Of a stretch of DNA of 64,000 nt, positions 35,651 through 46,775 are shown one piece after another. Both the position numbers and the translations under genes were made by a program. The first letter of the stretch is position 1; each line of letters opens with the position of its first letter. Source of the DNA: Stromatinia cepivora (taxonomy: Eukaryota > Ascomycota > Leotiomycetes > Helotiales > Sclerotiniaceae). The notes under the pieces are model-generated. The model was not told the origin of the DNA, made no database searches, and saw only the letters and a program-made list of their open reading frames with translations. The stretch spans positions 1,550,001 to 1,614,000 of the forward strand of contig RCTD01000009.1 in assembly GCA_014898415.1 (NCBI GenBank). The letters run 5' to 3'.

Positions 35651-36747
35651 TGAAGATCTACCTAGTATTAAACTGATGAAAGGAAGATGGAGAAATAAGA
35701 ATCGGAAAACATTCTTCTTGTGGTTCAAATCAACGGGTTTATGGATACTTTTTCTTTGATATGATTGGTACGGAAAATATTTTAATATCTACTTGTTGCT
35801 AAGGTAGTCGTATTCATCTAGACCTTTTCGCAACAAACGACCTTCCCCTTTTTATTGATGAATATATAGGATATGGTTTGTTAGACACCGGATATATGCA
35901 CAGAGTAAGAAAATGGATAAATTGATTGATGAGCCAAGATATGATATTCCGTTTATGCTATTGAATTGGATTTCGAAAGTATATTATCATAAACCAATAC
36001 TTCAATTCTTAAAATAGAAATTGTTCATCTCAATGACAGCGAGCCGCTCTCTTTACGTACAAGTGACCTGGACCCCTCATGTACATAGGCCTCTAGTGCG
36101 AAATTTCAACGACGACGACCATGATCACAACGACATTACATACCTACAATATGTCTATCAAGTCTTTTTTACAACTGATAACATCATGTTAAATTATTAT
36201 TCATTGTCATCTTCGATTCAAAACTCGGACATCCCCTCTCGTCCCCTCATATATACCGCGCCAAATGTATCACAAGCAAAACGTGCATGTCCGAAAAGCT
36301 TGGGGATGACGAATCTATGTCTGCGCTTGCGTATACTGTGTGGCTGAAGTACCTACTCAGTATTATATTTCGACGGTTAAAAACACGAATATTTTAATTA
36401 TCAAATTTGAAGTTATTTATACTAATATCTTATTGTATATTAGAATCTCGTTGTATATTTTGAATAAATCACAATCTTAAAAATGATATATTTATAATAC
36501 TTACTTTGATTAATAAATTATTGATGATTGGTTTATGAAATTTATAGATCATCGAACGGTATTCTACTGATATTTGGCTTCTCAACTAGATTACTTAATA
36601 CAACCGCATAACCTCTGTCGAGAAATACAATCTGGGGTTGTGGTGAATAGAATAACGATAGAGGTTCAATCAGTGAAACTATACGGCACAGCTTATTCGA
36701 AGCTAAAATTCTTGAAGTCTCGGTACTCGGTCTTCACATTCTCCACT

Positions 36748-36792
36748 CATAACCCATAACCCATCACCCATAACCCACAACCCACAACCCCC
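36748..36792. repeat. Degenerate 7-bp repeat, CATAACC/CACAACC units
   Basis: Six units of CATAACC-like 7-mers, one base longer than the common CCCTAA telomere unit, end in CACAACCCCCG. Confidence 0.8.
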
Positions 36793-37772
36793 GTTGTAGA
36801 TCATCGTACTAGATTATGGTCCTGCACAACATCACAGAGCTTATCTCTTCACTTATATCCAACTTAAACCCACCTCAGTCATAAATATCCAGCAGAATAT
36901 CCATCCACATGTCATTATTCCAACCCATACCAAATCCAAATTCAAACTAGATGATACTGCACAGCATCAGCATCTCAAATCTTAGTAGTATACATAAATA
37001 ATAATAGCTTTATAATTCCTTATTATCTTTTTATTTATAATTTCCAAATTCAATTATCTATATTAATAAATATCAAAGCTTTTATTTATTCATTAATATT
37101 TATTTTATATTTTATATATCAATAATATGATCGACGATGCATCAGTTTCTCGTCTGCTCTCTTATTCGTTCTTATTCTCCGTCCGTTGCCTGTATCTTCA
37201 TTTTAGCTGCAAGGTTACCAACTTAGAGCACGCACAGATATTCTTTTAACTACACATCTTATATCCTCCACTCATGAGACATCTGACCCTCACGCTCACA
37301 ACATCCAATAGGATATCCTGCCGTCCTAGACTGTTATAAAATAAGCTATTTCAGCATGTTTGATGTGCATTTGTTCTTTTCTTGTTTTCTGTATCATCGC
37401 CTTTCTCAGATGTTAGCCTGGTATATTTCTCCTGTAGAAAGTTTTAGAGTTTTATTCAAAGCCCTATTCCTCCACTGACGATACAAGGAATGCACCTAGG
37501 TACTCCGCAATATCCCCTGATCATCTATCTGCCGAGCTCATAGCTCTAAATATGTACAAAGATAAACCTCCATTGGTACTTTCTCTCACGTATCTCCGAG
37601 CTTTCTACTCAAGCAACCACGTCCGCCTTACCGCACATATATATCATTAGATTGGCTATGATCCAAACTAAATACCTCACATACTTCATCCAATCATATC
37701 CTAATACTGCATCTGCAAAAATAAAACTATAATCATCACAAACCAGGCATCCACTAATAAATACCAAGAAAA

Positions 37773-37985
37773 ATGGTTCATTACCCACATAACCTTTCAG
37801 AACCGTCCATCGAGCTACAAAAGTTACATGATTGGAAGACTGCTCAGCGGAAACCTTTTCTCTGCTTCAGCTCCAGAAAAGCCAAGGAGCCGAATATGCT
37901 TGGTGGGAGTAAGAATCTTGTAGGTGAATTTAGAGAGCAGTCTACACAAATCAGTCACTATATACACTCAGGATATACTGATTAG
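37773..37985 (+). CDS. Possible small protein, 70 residues
   Basis: The ATG has a favourable context (AAAAATGG). The frame encodes a hydrophilic peptide with KKLHDWK-like ELQKLHDWKTAQRKPFLCFSS and no signal peptide or domain. There is no supporting intron, family or neighbour. It could be chance. Confidence 0.2.
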   Translation: MVHYPHNLSEPSIELQKLHDWKTAQRKPFLCFSSRKAKEPNMLGGSKNLVGEFREQSTQISHYIHSGYTD

Positions 37986-38566
37986 TGAACAATATACAGT
38001 CAACTTTATACCGTGTACGTCATGCATGGACCATTTAAATATGGGTGTAAAGATTAGGTAGATACAAAAGCTCAAGCTCAAGCTCAGGATCATAAGTCTA
38101 GACTTTACGTACGGTGCTTGCAATAATAATAATGATTGGATGGCCTACATACTAGTTCAAGCCTTCCCCACAAATTTCGGTTCGAGATATCTTGGGTGAG
38201 GTGATTGACAAATGGAGGCGTAGCTCAGTAGGTTAGGATAGGGATAAAATAAAGTTTTCGTACCTGGAACTTGGAAGGAAAGACAGGAAGATGGAGACAG
38301 ATCTATAGATCTAAGGCTTTCTACTTAAATCTAGACTCCCCCTGGAAGAATATTCCACGCTTTATCCATCTATTGTTTGTTTATTGATATACATTTGAAT
38401 TATAATACTCTTCAATATCAAATTTCTTGAATTCGGAAATCTTGAAGTCATATCTTCCAAGTTCAGTAGATAACATAATCCACTATTTACACTTCAAACC
38501 CAAATCAAACTCTGTGGATCCGAAGCCATCGAGCCTCATCTCAATTATTCACATTACTATTTGAAA

Positions 38567-39492
38567 ATGTCTTCCTCCTCATCATCATCATCATTATCAA
38601 ATGTGCAAAAGTTCAAGAAATTATTGTAAGTTCTATTCCCTTTCTTCCTCCCCACTTCTTCACCCCCTCACTTCCCCATACTCCAATTTAAACCCCATAT
38701 CCTAACAAACTCCACAGTAAACGCAAAACCCAAACAACCACAACCACAACCCCAGACCCCGTCCCAAAAACCCGCATAACATCCTCCTCGACCTTCGCCT
38801 CTATATCTTCCACCTCTTCCACCAACTCCTCCTCCTCCACCTCCTCCTCCAATACATCATCCTATTTCTCCGCCACATCCCCCTCCACATCCTCATTCCC
38901 ATGCAGCCCCACCCTCCAACCTCCTTCCCCATCCTCGCCCTCAACCACAATGATATTCTCTTATTCCTCCTCAACATCCCTCTCAGATTCCTCAGATGCG
39001 ATAGATTCTCGAAATAGAATTGATGGATTGGGTGTTAGGAGTCATAGTTCTTCGTCGATTAGTTCGTTGGGACTTCGGAAGGCGGAGGGGTTTTGTGGGG
39101 AGAGGATGGAGGTGGGGAAGGGACAGGGGACAGGGGACAGGGGACAAGGGAGGGAGGGAGGGGTATAGGAGATTTGGGTGAGAATGAAATTGGTGATGAG
39201 TGGATTTGTTGGTGAGGGGTAGGGTTAGGGTTGGAAGGTAGATGGGTTGATGAGGGATGGGATGCGGCGGGATTATGAGATGATATCATAGGATGCTGAG
39301 GAAGTATGGAGATTAGCTGGAAGATCCGGAAGTTCTACGGAAACCCTCAGATATCAATTGAAGAAACAGAAGGGCGTCATTGATACGATCAACATGAGTT
39401 TTACGGGAATGGAAATGGGAATGGGAATGGACAGTCTTGAGACTTTGAGACTTTATCCATGGATATCAGAAGTTGATTACTCAAGGATATGA
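38567..39492 (+). CDS. Ser-rich small protein, three-exon model
   Basis: Model: 38567-38625, 38718-39162, 39292-39492, giving 234 residues. Exon 1 starts [20 protein letters not shown] and ends at a clean GTAAGT donor. Exon 2 is Ser/Thr/Pro low complexity, then SISSLGLRKAEGFCGERMEVG and a Gly-rich tail from a GGGGACA repeat. A GTATAG donor at 39163 and ATCATAG acceptor join phase 0 to exon 3, which reads DAEEVWRLAGRSGSSTETLRYQLKKQKGV and ends SEVDYSRI. Exon 3 has the best coding character. Without the second splice the frame stops at 39168 after 151 residues. The family is unknown. Exon 1-2 join is more certain than exon 2-3. Confidence 0.5.
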
Positions 39493-39556
39493 TGGGATGC
39501 AATAGGATATATCGAGCTTTAATCGAGCCGATATTTATTTTTGGAGTTTTGGGATA

Positions 39557-40362
39557 AGTCTAATACCCTACTTTCGGGCCACCCCCTGTTTTGGGCCACC
39601 TTTTCACACCAAAAACCACGAAAATCAACATTTTTAATTTTGTTATTTACGAATATAATTTTTTTGAAATCTTGAATATAGATTTATTACTTATATAATA
39701 ATAAATTCTGAAAATTTCAGATTTTTCGCGATTTTTTCTATTGAGATATTTAAGATTGAATTTTCAATTTTCATTTTGTATATGATTTATATACAAATTA
39801 AAAAACACGAAAATCTTGAATAACTTTTCAACAAAAATGATTAAAAATAAAATATTAATTTTTTCGAAATATTTAAATTGAATTTCATAAAATGGATTGA
39901 ATATTTAAATTTTAGAAATTATAAAGAAGATTTTATTTATATTCTTAATTTTTACAGGGATTAAAAATTGTGATATTTTCAATAAAAGATTTTCTATTAA
40001 TTATTATATATAATAATTGAATTTATTTTGTAGAATATCATTTAATGAATTCAAAAAAATAAATGGTTTATTTTTAGTTATTTTTATTGAAAAGTTATTC
40101 AAGATTTTCGTGTTTTTTTAATTTGTATATACATCATATATAAAATGAAAATCGAAAATTCAACTTTGTAATTCTCAACGGAAAGAATTTTAAAAAATCT
40201 GAAATTTTCAGAATTCTTTTATATATATATAAAGAGTCTATATTGAAAATTTCAATCAATTATATAGATTCGTTATAAAGTTATTAATAGGTAAAAATCA
40301 TGATTTTTGGTGTAAAAGGGTGGCCCAAAACAGGGGGTGGCCCGAAAGTAGGGTATTAGACT
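39557..40362. mobile_element. 806-bp fold-back MITE with TA duplication
   Basis: The ends are inverted repeats: AGTCTAATACCCTACTTTCG at the left and its complement at the right, almost perfect for about 60 bp. TA stands on both outer sides (39555-39556, 40363-40364), the target duplication of Tc1/mariner-Fot1-pogo transposons. The inverted symmetry continues inside: each arm of about 300 bp carries matching AT-rich blocks such as CTGAAAATTTCAGATTTTT and AACACGAAAATCTTGAATAA. There is no transposase frame. It is therefore a non-autonomous fold-back element with a central spacer of about 200 bp. Confidence 0.9.
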
Positions 40363-40364
40363 TA

Positions 40365-41353
40365 AGCATAGAAATTGCTGGGTTCTGGTAGTATTAGTGT
40401 ATACGAGCCAATAATATATCTTTTAAGGAAATTTTGAAGAAAGTAGTGAGATTATATGAACTGGAAATTTAAAGGCAGCGAGTATGCCAATTGATACTTT
40501 GAAGTGAAGATGATAAGAAAGAAGAGGTTTCATTGATACTGTAATGGTAGGAAGATGGCTCAAGGTTTATAGCTTGTGAATACGTGAGGAATACGAAGAA
40601 TCATAGTGGGGATTCATTACCGTTTTATTGCGCGAAGATTAACAATTTCCGGGTAGACTATGTGGTCTTAAACTAGGTAGTCAGCAAATCCCAACAATTC
40701 CTTGTCAGGTGAAGATGAGACGTACTACATCCTTGGCTCCATTTCTTTCTGTCCAGCGGCTTCTAATCGTATTCCGCAGCCATTTAAATAAACTTGTTCA
40801 CTGGGAAAAGGAGACACCCTCTCATTAGCGCTACTTATTGTTCAATCACGATGGTAGAAATATAGCTGAATGCTGAGGCATCCTCGATAAATTTTCACAC
40901 CCAAGTTTGGGCCTGCGAAAAGATATGCTGGCTCAATAATAATATGCATTTAGTTTTCACTTTGGTATATGAGAGTTGAAGAACTAAGCAACATCTTCCA
41001 TAAGAATCTATTCATCTAAGTACCAAATTTGAATAGGGGAACTAGTATGGCCATGCAGCTTGTAAACGTGATAGATCTCGATCTCAGCTAATCCCCGACT
41101 ATATGATCCCGAACCCGATTTCTCCCCCAGACCACTGGCTCTCATCCTGTCTTTGTTTCTTATTAGATTTTTGGGCCTTCTGGACATTTTTGGGGTCTTT
41201 GAACTCACTCTCAGTCACTCCCTAAAATGTGTTCCCTTTATAAAGGTAGACATTCGAATTTCTCTCTAGGCCTGCGTATTATTGAAGTCAGAAAATTTAT
41301 TCTCTTCTCGGTTAAAGTAACTTGAGTTGGATGTAAGTAGAGTATTACGTACC
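40365..41353. other. Flank of the MITE and 3' side of the Cys/His gene
   Basis: No independent gene was recognised. On the minus strand at 41221-41099 a 41-codon open stretch following a TTTTAG acceptor looks coding-like and is discussed as a possible alternative 3' exon of the Cys/His gene. Confidence 0.4.
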
Positions 41354-41948
41354 TTACTCTCCACGAGCATGACCTTCACAACACGCTGCTCCTGGCCCTG
41401 TTTTCGCTATCAAACAGTCTGGAGCAGTACAATTATGAGTATCACAAAAGATCCTCCCGCTATTGAGATCCTTGAGACTCGAACAACCTTTCATAGAACA
41501 TTGATGGCGGTCGCAGAATCGATGTGTTCCCGCTCTTCGACTTAAGCAGTTGTTGATATGACACTTATGGCCATTGCAGAATTTCGAAAGGATGAATTGA
41601 ATCTCCGAACATTGAGCATCTTGACATGTGTGAGCGGTGCAACAGTTCGAGCCCTTATGTTTCAATTTCTGACAGCCTTTTGTGCTACATTTGAAATCTG
41701 AAAAAAGTTATCAGCTTCCTGTTATAGTCAACTGAACATGAAATTTTACTTACGTCCCTGGCACCACCATGTGTCGGGGCCAGTTACCGACTTAATGCAC
41801 CCCTGATTGCGGCATTTATCTGTCATCGAAAATTAATATGGAAGCTTTGAAAGAGTCTAGTATGCCTACGAAGAGCGCAATAAACACTTCCTGGAGACTT
41901 TGGTCCTCGACATTTGTTTCCTTTTTGCGGTCGCCAATGACAGGGCAT
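41354..41948 (-). CDS. Seven-module Cys/His repeat protein, putative zinc binding
   Basis: Three exons (41948-41870, 41819-41754, 41697-41354) give 162 residues. After MPCHWRPQKGN the whole protein is a head-to-tail series of modules C-x4-C-x(10-12)-C-x2-H: one shortened module (CRGPKSPGSVYCALH) and six full ones, for example CRNQGCIKSVTGPDTWWCQGH and CHINNCLSRRAGTHRFCDRH. Cys and His hold their places while the other residues vary, so metal binding, probably zinc, is likely. Both introns are 50-56 nt, phase 1, and split the His codon CAT of CxxH as C|AT. Exon 2 is 66 nt, exactly one module. There is no signal peptide or other domain. The layout recalls CxxxxC...CxxH repeats in some WRKY19-like annotated proteins of oomycetes and plants. 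No named fungal family is recognised. Confidence 0.8.
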
Positions 41949-42509
41949 GATTAGCGCTGAGATAGTTGACGATCAAAGCTGGGTATTGGAAGTGATTGAA
42001 CCGTGTTCTGAAGAACGCTTTTTTTTAGATTCATATGAAGGACAAACTTGATAGTTTCGATTGAAAGAAATAAGAACTATCGTGTGTTCCGGTGAAAGAA
42101 AACCCTTACTGATCAGTGGGCTCTGGTGCGGGGTAAGTTCTGGGTTATAAATAAATCGATTCAAGCCATGTATAGGTACAAGCCATGGCTCATGGGATAC
42201 CAACATTTTGGAGAGTGAATAACGCTGCAAATGAGGTTGCGTATTTGAGAAATTATCAAAGAATACAAGTCAAAGGATTAGTTGTATTATTCCAAAGAAC
42301 GGGAGTGGGGGATGCTGTAATTAAGTGCTCTTATTATAAGATGAGGAGAATTGGAGTTCTCGCTAAAAGAGCTGGTGTTTTCAGAGCGATATTAGATGGG
42401 AAAGGCGTGGTTTTCTGAGTATTCGTGTGCCATACCGTCTGATGAGCACCAGGTTATAATTACGTACTTACAGTTAGGACTACCCATATTTGTAAATATC
42501 AGTGCAGTA
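41949..42509. other. Spacer between the Cys/His gene and the deuterolysin remnant
   Basis: This is where the catalytic C-terminal region of the deuterolysin should have been. No HExxH-coding stretch was found in any minus-strand frame. Short open frames on both strands are not credible genes. Confidence 0.5.
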
Positions 42510-43611
42510 GTATTTGTACTTCCGGAAGTAAGAGAAGAACATTGTGTAGCGATGGCGGAGAGACGAGCAGCGACGACGGAGCGGGTAGACGCCGAGGTCG
42601 TTTTGAAGTATTCGGAGAATTTTGTTGAGGAGCCTGAGGAGGCGGTTGTGGAGGCGGCGCGAGCTAATTGGGCGCAGTAGGTGAGGACTTGGGTGGTTTG
42701 GGATTTTTGGGTTGTGGGACGGCCGGATTGGAGGACGGTGCGGCGGTCGATGGAGGTGGGGATTGCTTTGGCCATGGATTGGGCGGCGGCGCCGTCGACG
42801 GGAATGGTGATGGTGTTGGATTTGAAGAGGATGGTGTCGCTTATTTTGGTGGATCCGACGGGGCGACGGGGATGGTGCCTTCGGCAACGAAGGTGTAGGT
42901 TGAGCTGGAGAGGTCGTGGACTTCGGCTGCGTTGAATGTAGTTTCATAGGTTTCACCTGCTGCAAGGGTATGGAAGACCTCCGGGGCCAAGTCTGTTCGT
43001 TGAATGGAACGGAGGATTCCTTTGAATGGGACAGCGTTTTCTTTTTTGTGTTAGCTTTGTCGCTCCAATCAAATGAGAAATGAAAAAATAACAAACTAAT
43101 CCATCCCGCGATGGTAGTCTGGAGAATAGAAAATCGAGAAACCCACTCCCTTCATAAACAGCAACCTTTTGAACAGGAGCAGAGTCAAACAACGTTCCAT
43201 ATTTCAACAAATTCAAAGCCTCGGTCCCGGTATTTTTGACAGTAGCATGAACTACAGCATTGTCACCAGCAGCCAAAGTGACTTCAAGAACATTGTTATC
43301 CCTATAAAATTATTAGCTCCAATTTTTATGACAGTACAAAACCATGAGTAGAAGATTCGGGACAATATGAAGCTTTGAATATGGTCTGACGTAGCATTCC
43401 AATATTCTGAGCCAATAAACTGATGGATTGAATCGCGCATAGACAAAATACCCCAAGCGGAGTCAATACCCAGAATGCATTCGGTGATTAGATAGGAAAT
43501 CGTTGGGATGTAGTCTAGAGTATTAAAATTTGTGACTTGCTTCTTTACGGCCGCAGAGTTGACAATGGCAGCCAGACCGGCAATTGCCAGAATCTTGGAG
43601 AAAGCGCGCAT
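42510..43611 (-). pseudogene. Decayed deuterolysin (M35 metalloprotease) gene
   Basis: It starts with a signal peptide, MRAFSKILAIAGLAAIVNS, at 43611. After a disrupted junction (43302-43530), prodomain sequence follows: LEVTLAAGDNAVVHATVKNTG and LNLLKYGTLFDSAPVQKVAVYEG. A normal intron (from about 43142) leads to NAVPFKGILRSIQRTDLAPEVFHTL. Near 42857 the frame must shift to reach KISDTILFKSNTITIPVDGAAA, the family's prodomain end, and near 42518 again to reach YYCTDIYKYG. The catalytic HExxH region expected next is absent. The first intron lacks a donor at the expected place. Two frameshifts, a damaged intron and a missing active site indicate a dead gene. The frameshift positions are inferred from family pattern. 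Confidence 0.7.
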
Positions 43612-46006
43612 ATTGAGTTGAATACCGAGATGAGAAGGACTGCTATCCGTTCAGGGGGTTTTGAGGTTGCTGGAGATGAGGATGAAAAGCTTGAGTTTGA
43701 GTGACTGTAGATAATTTGAAGGCCATTTGGCAATCTTCACGTTCTTGAGCGCCGGAAGTCTCCCACGTAGAATACTCATGGTAGTGATCTGAAATGGAAG
43801 GTAGGAAGAAGTCATAAGAGTATGCATCCATCGTCTTCGAGATATTGTCCTTTCACATAATCTCCCCTCCGAAGTTCGAATTCGCCTGCCTTTTCCGCAA
43901 ACTGAAATCTCATTATCAACGTCCCTAGTGATAACGAACAATTGTGATCCCATTCAGGACCCATATGCTCTGCTCCAAATCCAATACATCGCAATGAATG
44001 ATTGGAGGTACTTTGTAAATCCTATTATTAGTGTATGAAAAGTATCGTGGGCCAACAGGATCGTAGGTGTTGACATATGTGACTACTTACCAAGATAGGA
44101 AGTTGAAGAAACCATTTGACAGTTACCAGGACAAAGTACCAAATAATAAAAGCTTTCGACAATATGCGGGCTCTCTCGATGTTGTAGTCAAGAGCTTTGA
44201 AATAGATCACCAAGATTTTCTGTGACTATCTTGAAGATTGTGTCCTTTCATTGTAGGAAACTGTAAAGCATCACTTGAGTGCCAAGTAAATTCGAGGTAC
44301 AGTGTGACATCCAGATCTCAACCTGTGAATACTTTTGGTAATTGATTTACTATCTACTGGAAAACAGTCGAAAAGTCTAAGAAAGACCAAGACAACTTGT
44401 ATCTTGGCTTAAAAGAAGAAATGGACTTGGCAGCACCTTTTATATCTTTTCTTCCTTGATACACCTTCTCAAAAGAGGTATGATCCTCCCCGACAGTCTC
44501 GAGCTTGTAACGATGATGTGGCATTAGATTCTCCATGCCAAGAAATCTTGAGATAACGCGGGAGACTATAAGGATGGAAAAGGAGAAAATAAATAGGTAC
44601 ACCAATGAGGTGTGACGGATGTTGAGAAGTACAAGTCTTGGGAGTTCGGACTTTGATGTTCTGATGATTGCATCCCCTTGATATAGATCTTCAAACATTT
44701 ACCCGGATCTCGACTTTCCTCATTTGTCCGCTCCTTCCACAAATCATGATCTCTCAGTAGTTACTAAACAAGAGAGCAGACACCGTTCAAAGCGACGATA
44801 ATAAATAAATTGCCGCTGAATGCGACTTCGGCATTGATCACTCTTGATCTTGATAAGAAACTGCCGTCGGGAAAAAGTTGTGGCAGAGATGTGGTAAAAC
44901 CCCACACTTTGATCTTCGACCCTTCTATTTGGAGATAGTCTGTCTTGGCCTTCACCAAGAAAAGCGACGACTTCTCATTTTCTTCAAACATCCTATTTTG
45001 CATACCTTAGACTTTTAACAACTTATTCGAAATCTCAACGATACTTTTCTCCATTCGGCTTTCACGGAAACCACAGATTCGGCTAATGTTACTTCACCGT
45101 GGACAATACTCACTCCATTCATCTGAACGCAGATAAGGATTTTGAAAATGAAAGTGTAGAGATTGGAGTATAAATTATGAGATCAAACAGGTCTGATAGG
45201 TATTGGAAGGAATGTAAGTACACATGGACTGTTGTCGAGTCGGGTTTATGCTGTGATATATCAGCCGAATTTGTTGCGTTTAAAACAGCTGAACGATTGT
45301 TAAAAAGTTCAACATTATCTCTTCTCAACCCCTCGTCTTTATTGGGAGGCTCGTCGTCTGGTAGCTTTACTCTTGAAAATGACAGCTAGACAAAGTGCCT
45401 CCTCCACTGCTTCCCCTTAAATGGCAAAAGGAGATGGACAATAAAATTGAAGAAGAAAAAAAAAAACATACAACAGTGGGGATTCGCTGGTGGTCACCCA
45501 CCCAACTACTAATCCACCGATCTGAAGCTTGTGTATGGCAGAGCGGACGGGATGCCCAATTCTCTTCAGTCTATGGTCGTATGTGAAGATTTGTGCGTTT
45601 TGTGAATCTATATTGGAATAGAAGTGCAGTGGTCACCTTGCCACCCAACTACTCCATCCCCCAATCTGAAGCATTGTATCCTGGCAGAGCGGACTACATG
45701 CCCCAATTCTCTTCAGTCTATGGTCGTATGTGGAAGGATGTGCATTAGATGTTATGATATTGGGATCTTTTTGAACGCGAATAGAAGCTTGAAAGTCGTA
45801 AATATCCTCAGGAGTAACATCTGTTTGATAATTCTCACAGAACTTTCTGTGAAATGATAATTTTGACGATGTCTCGGTGTGTGAAAGTTACACGATCGTC
45901 ATAAATCATGGGGAAGTTCTCTATAGTCAGCATGAAAAACGTCAATACTTGAGTTGAGTTGAGTTAATTCAAATCTCGATTCTTACACATCTTGTCTTTC
46001 CCCTAC
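43612..46006. other. Region of degraded or uncertain coding traces
   Basis: Minus-strand open frames at 43812-43994 (MRCIGFGAEHMGPEWDHNC...), 44354-44698 (with a membrane-like VYLFIFSFSILIVSRVI segment) and 44764-45003 have some coding flavour, but no splice pattern joins them into a gene and no family is recognised. They may be remnants. A duplicated segment lies at 45491-45743. Confidence 0.35.
45491..45743. repeat. Two diverged direct copies of a ~110-bp segment
   Basis: Copy 1 (45491-45597) and copy 2 (45630-45743) share TGGTCACC...CACCCAACTACT, ATCTGAAGC, GGCAGAGCGGAC and CAATTCTCTTCAGTCTATGG in the same order, spaced by about 139-148 bp. No coding frame spans them. Confidence 0.85.
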
Positions 46007-46775
46007 TCACGGACTTAACCTTTGAATATCCCATTCCCCATCTTCTTTCTTCTCATATTGAAATCGATCATGTAATCGACTATCTCTCCCTTGCCAAAAT
46101 TCCACCATCTCCGGTATAATTCTTAATCCTCCCCAAAATTCCGGCACTGGTATCTTCTCTTGACCCTCAAATCTCTTCTCCACCTCTTTAACCCGTTCCT
46201 CTAACTCTTCTCTTCCCTTCAATACCTGACTCTGCGGACTAGCCCATGCCCCAATTCTACTACCTCTCGCTCTTAAATCATAATAAACCTGACTTTCCTC
46301 ATCAGGTAACCTCTCCACCTTCCCCTCAACTCTAACCTGTCTCTCTAATTTCTGCCACCAAAATGTAAGACTCGCCCATTTATTCGACGCAATATCTTTC
46401 GCCTTTTTACTCGTACCCCAATTACTATATATAACAAATCCACCTGTCGCATCTAATTCTTTAAGATATACCATGCGCGCGGATACACGGCCGGAAGGTA
46501 GATTGGCAGTTGATAGACAAACGGTTTCGGGATGATAAACACCATTGGTTTGAGCGTGCGAGAACCACGAATGAAATTGTGTGAGAGGATTGGAATCGAG
46601 ATCTTTGCGATCGAGTGCGCCTTTTACAAATTGATCTGCTTGGGCATTGTTTTTCTCGTTGGCGGGTGCGACTGTAGGATGGATTCTTGATTAGATATGC
46701 GTAGAATTGGAGGGGTTATGGTAGGTAGGACTTGCAGATAAGTTTGGAAGTGGAGGGTGGAGGGTGGAGAGCCAT
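46007..46775 (-). CDS. pdx3: Pyridoxamine/pyridoxine 5'-phosphate oxidase
   Basis: The FMN-dependent enzyme (EC 1.4.3.5) makes pyridoxal 5'-phosphate in vitamin B6 salvage. Exon 1 (46775-46732) and exon 2 (46685-46007) flank a 46-nt intron, giving 240 residues. Family blocks are FVKGALDRKDLDSNPLTQFHSWF, PETVCLSTANLPSGRVSARMVYLKELD, GGFVIYSNWGTSKKAKDIASN, ASLTFWWQKLERQVRVEGKVERL, SRIGAWASPQS, and the C-terminal WGGLRIIPEMVEFWQGRDSRLHDRF with ERLSP-like IQRLSP at the end. FMN- and PLP-contact residues of the family (the RMVYLK, SNWGTSK and RLHDR segments) are all present. The splice choice (acceptor at TCAAG 46686) is the one that joins the ATG exon in frame. Confidence 0.93.

Larger units (their letters stand above)
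34968..38566. other. 3.6-kb gene-poor stretch with minisatellites and AT-rich patches
   Basis: It contains two 7-bp minisatellites, AT-rich patches at about 36360-36550 and 37000-37130, and one weak 70-codon open frame. No strong gene is present. Confidence 0.5.

Noticed and set aside
38214..38285. tRNA-like start (GGCGTAGCTCAGTAGGTTAGGATA)
   Set aside because: An A-box-like match is present, but no B box (GGTTCRANNCC) at the right distance and no cloverleaf could be drawn.
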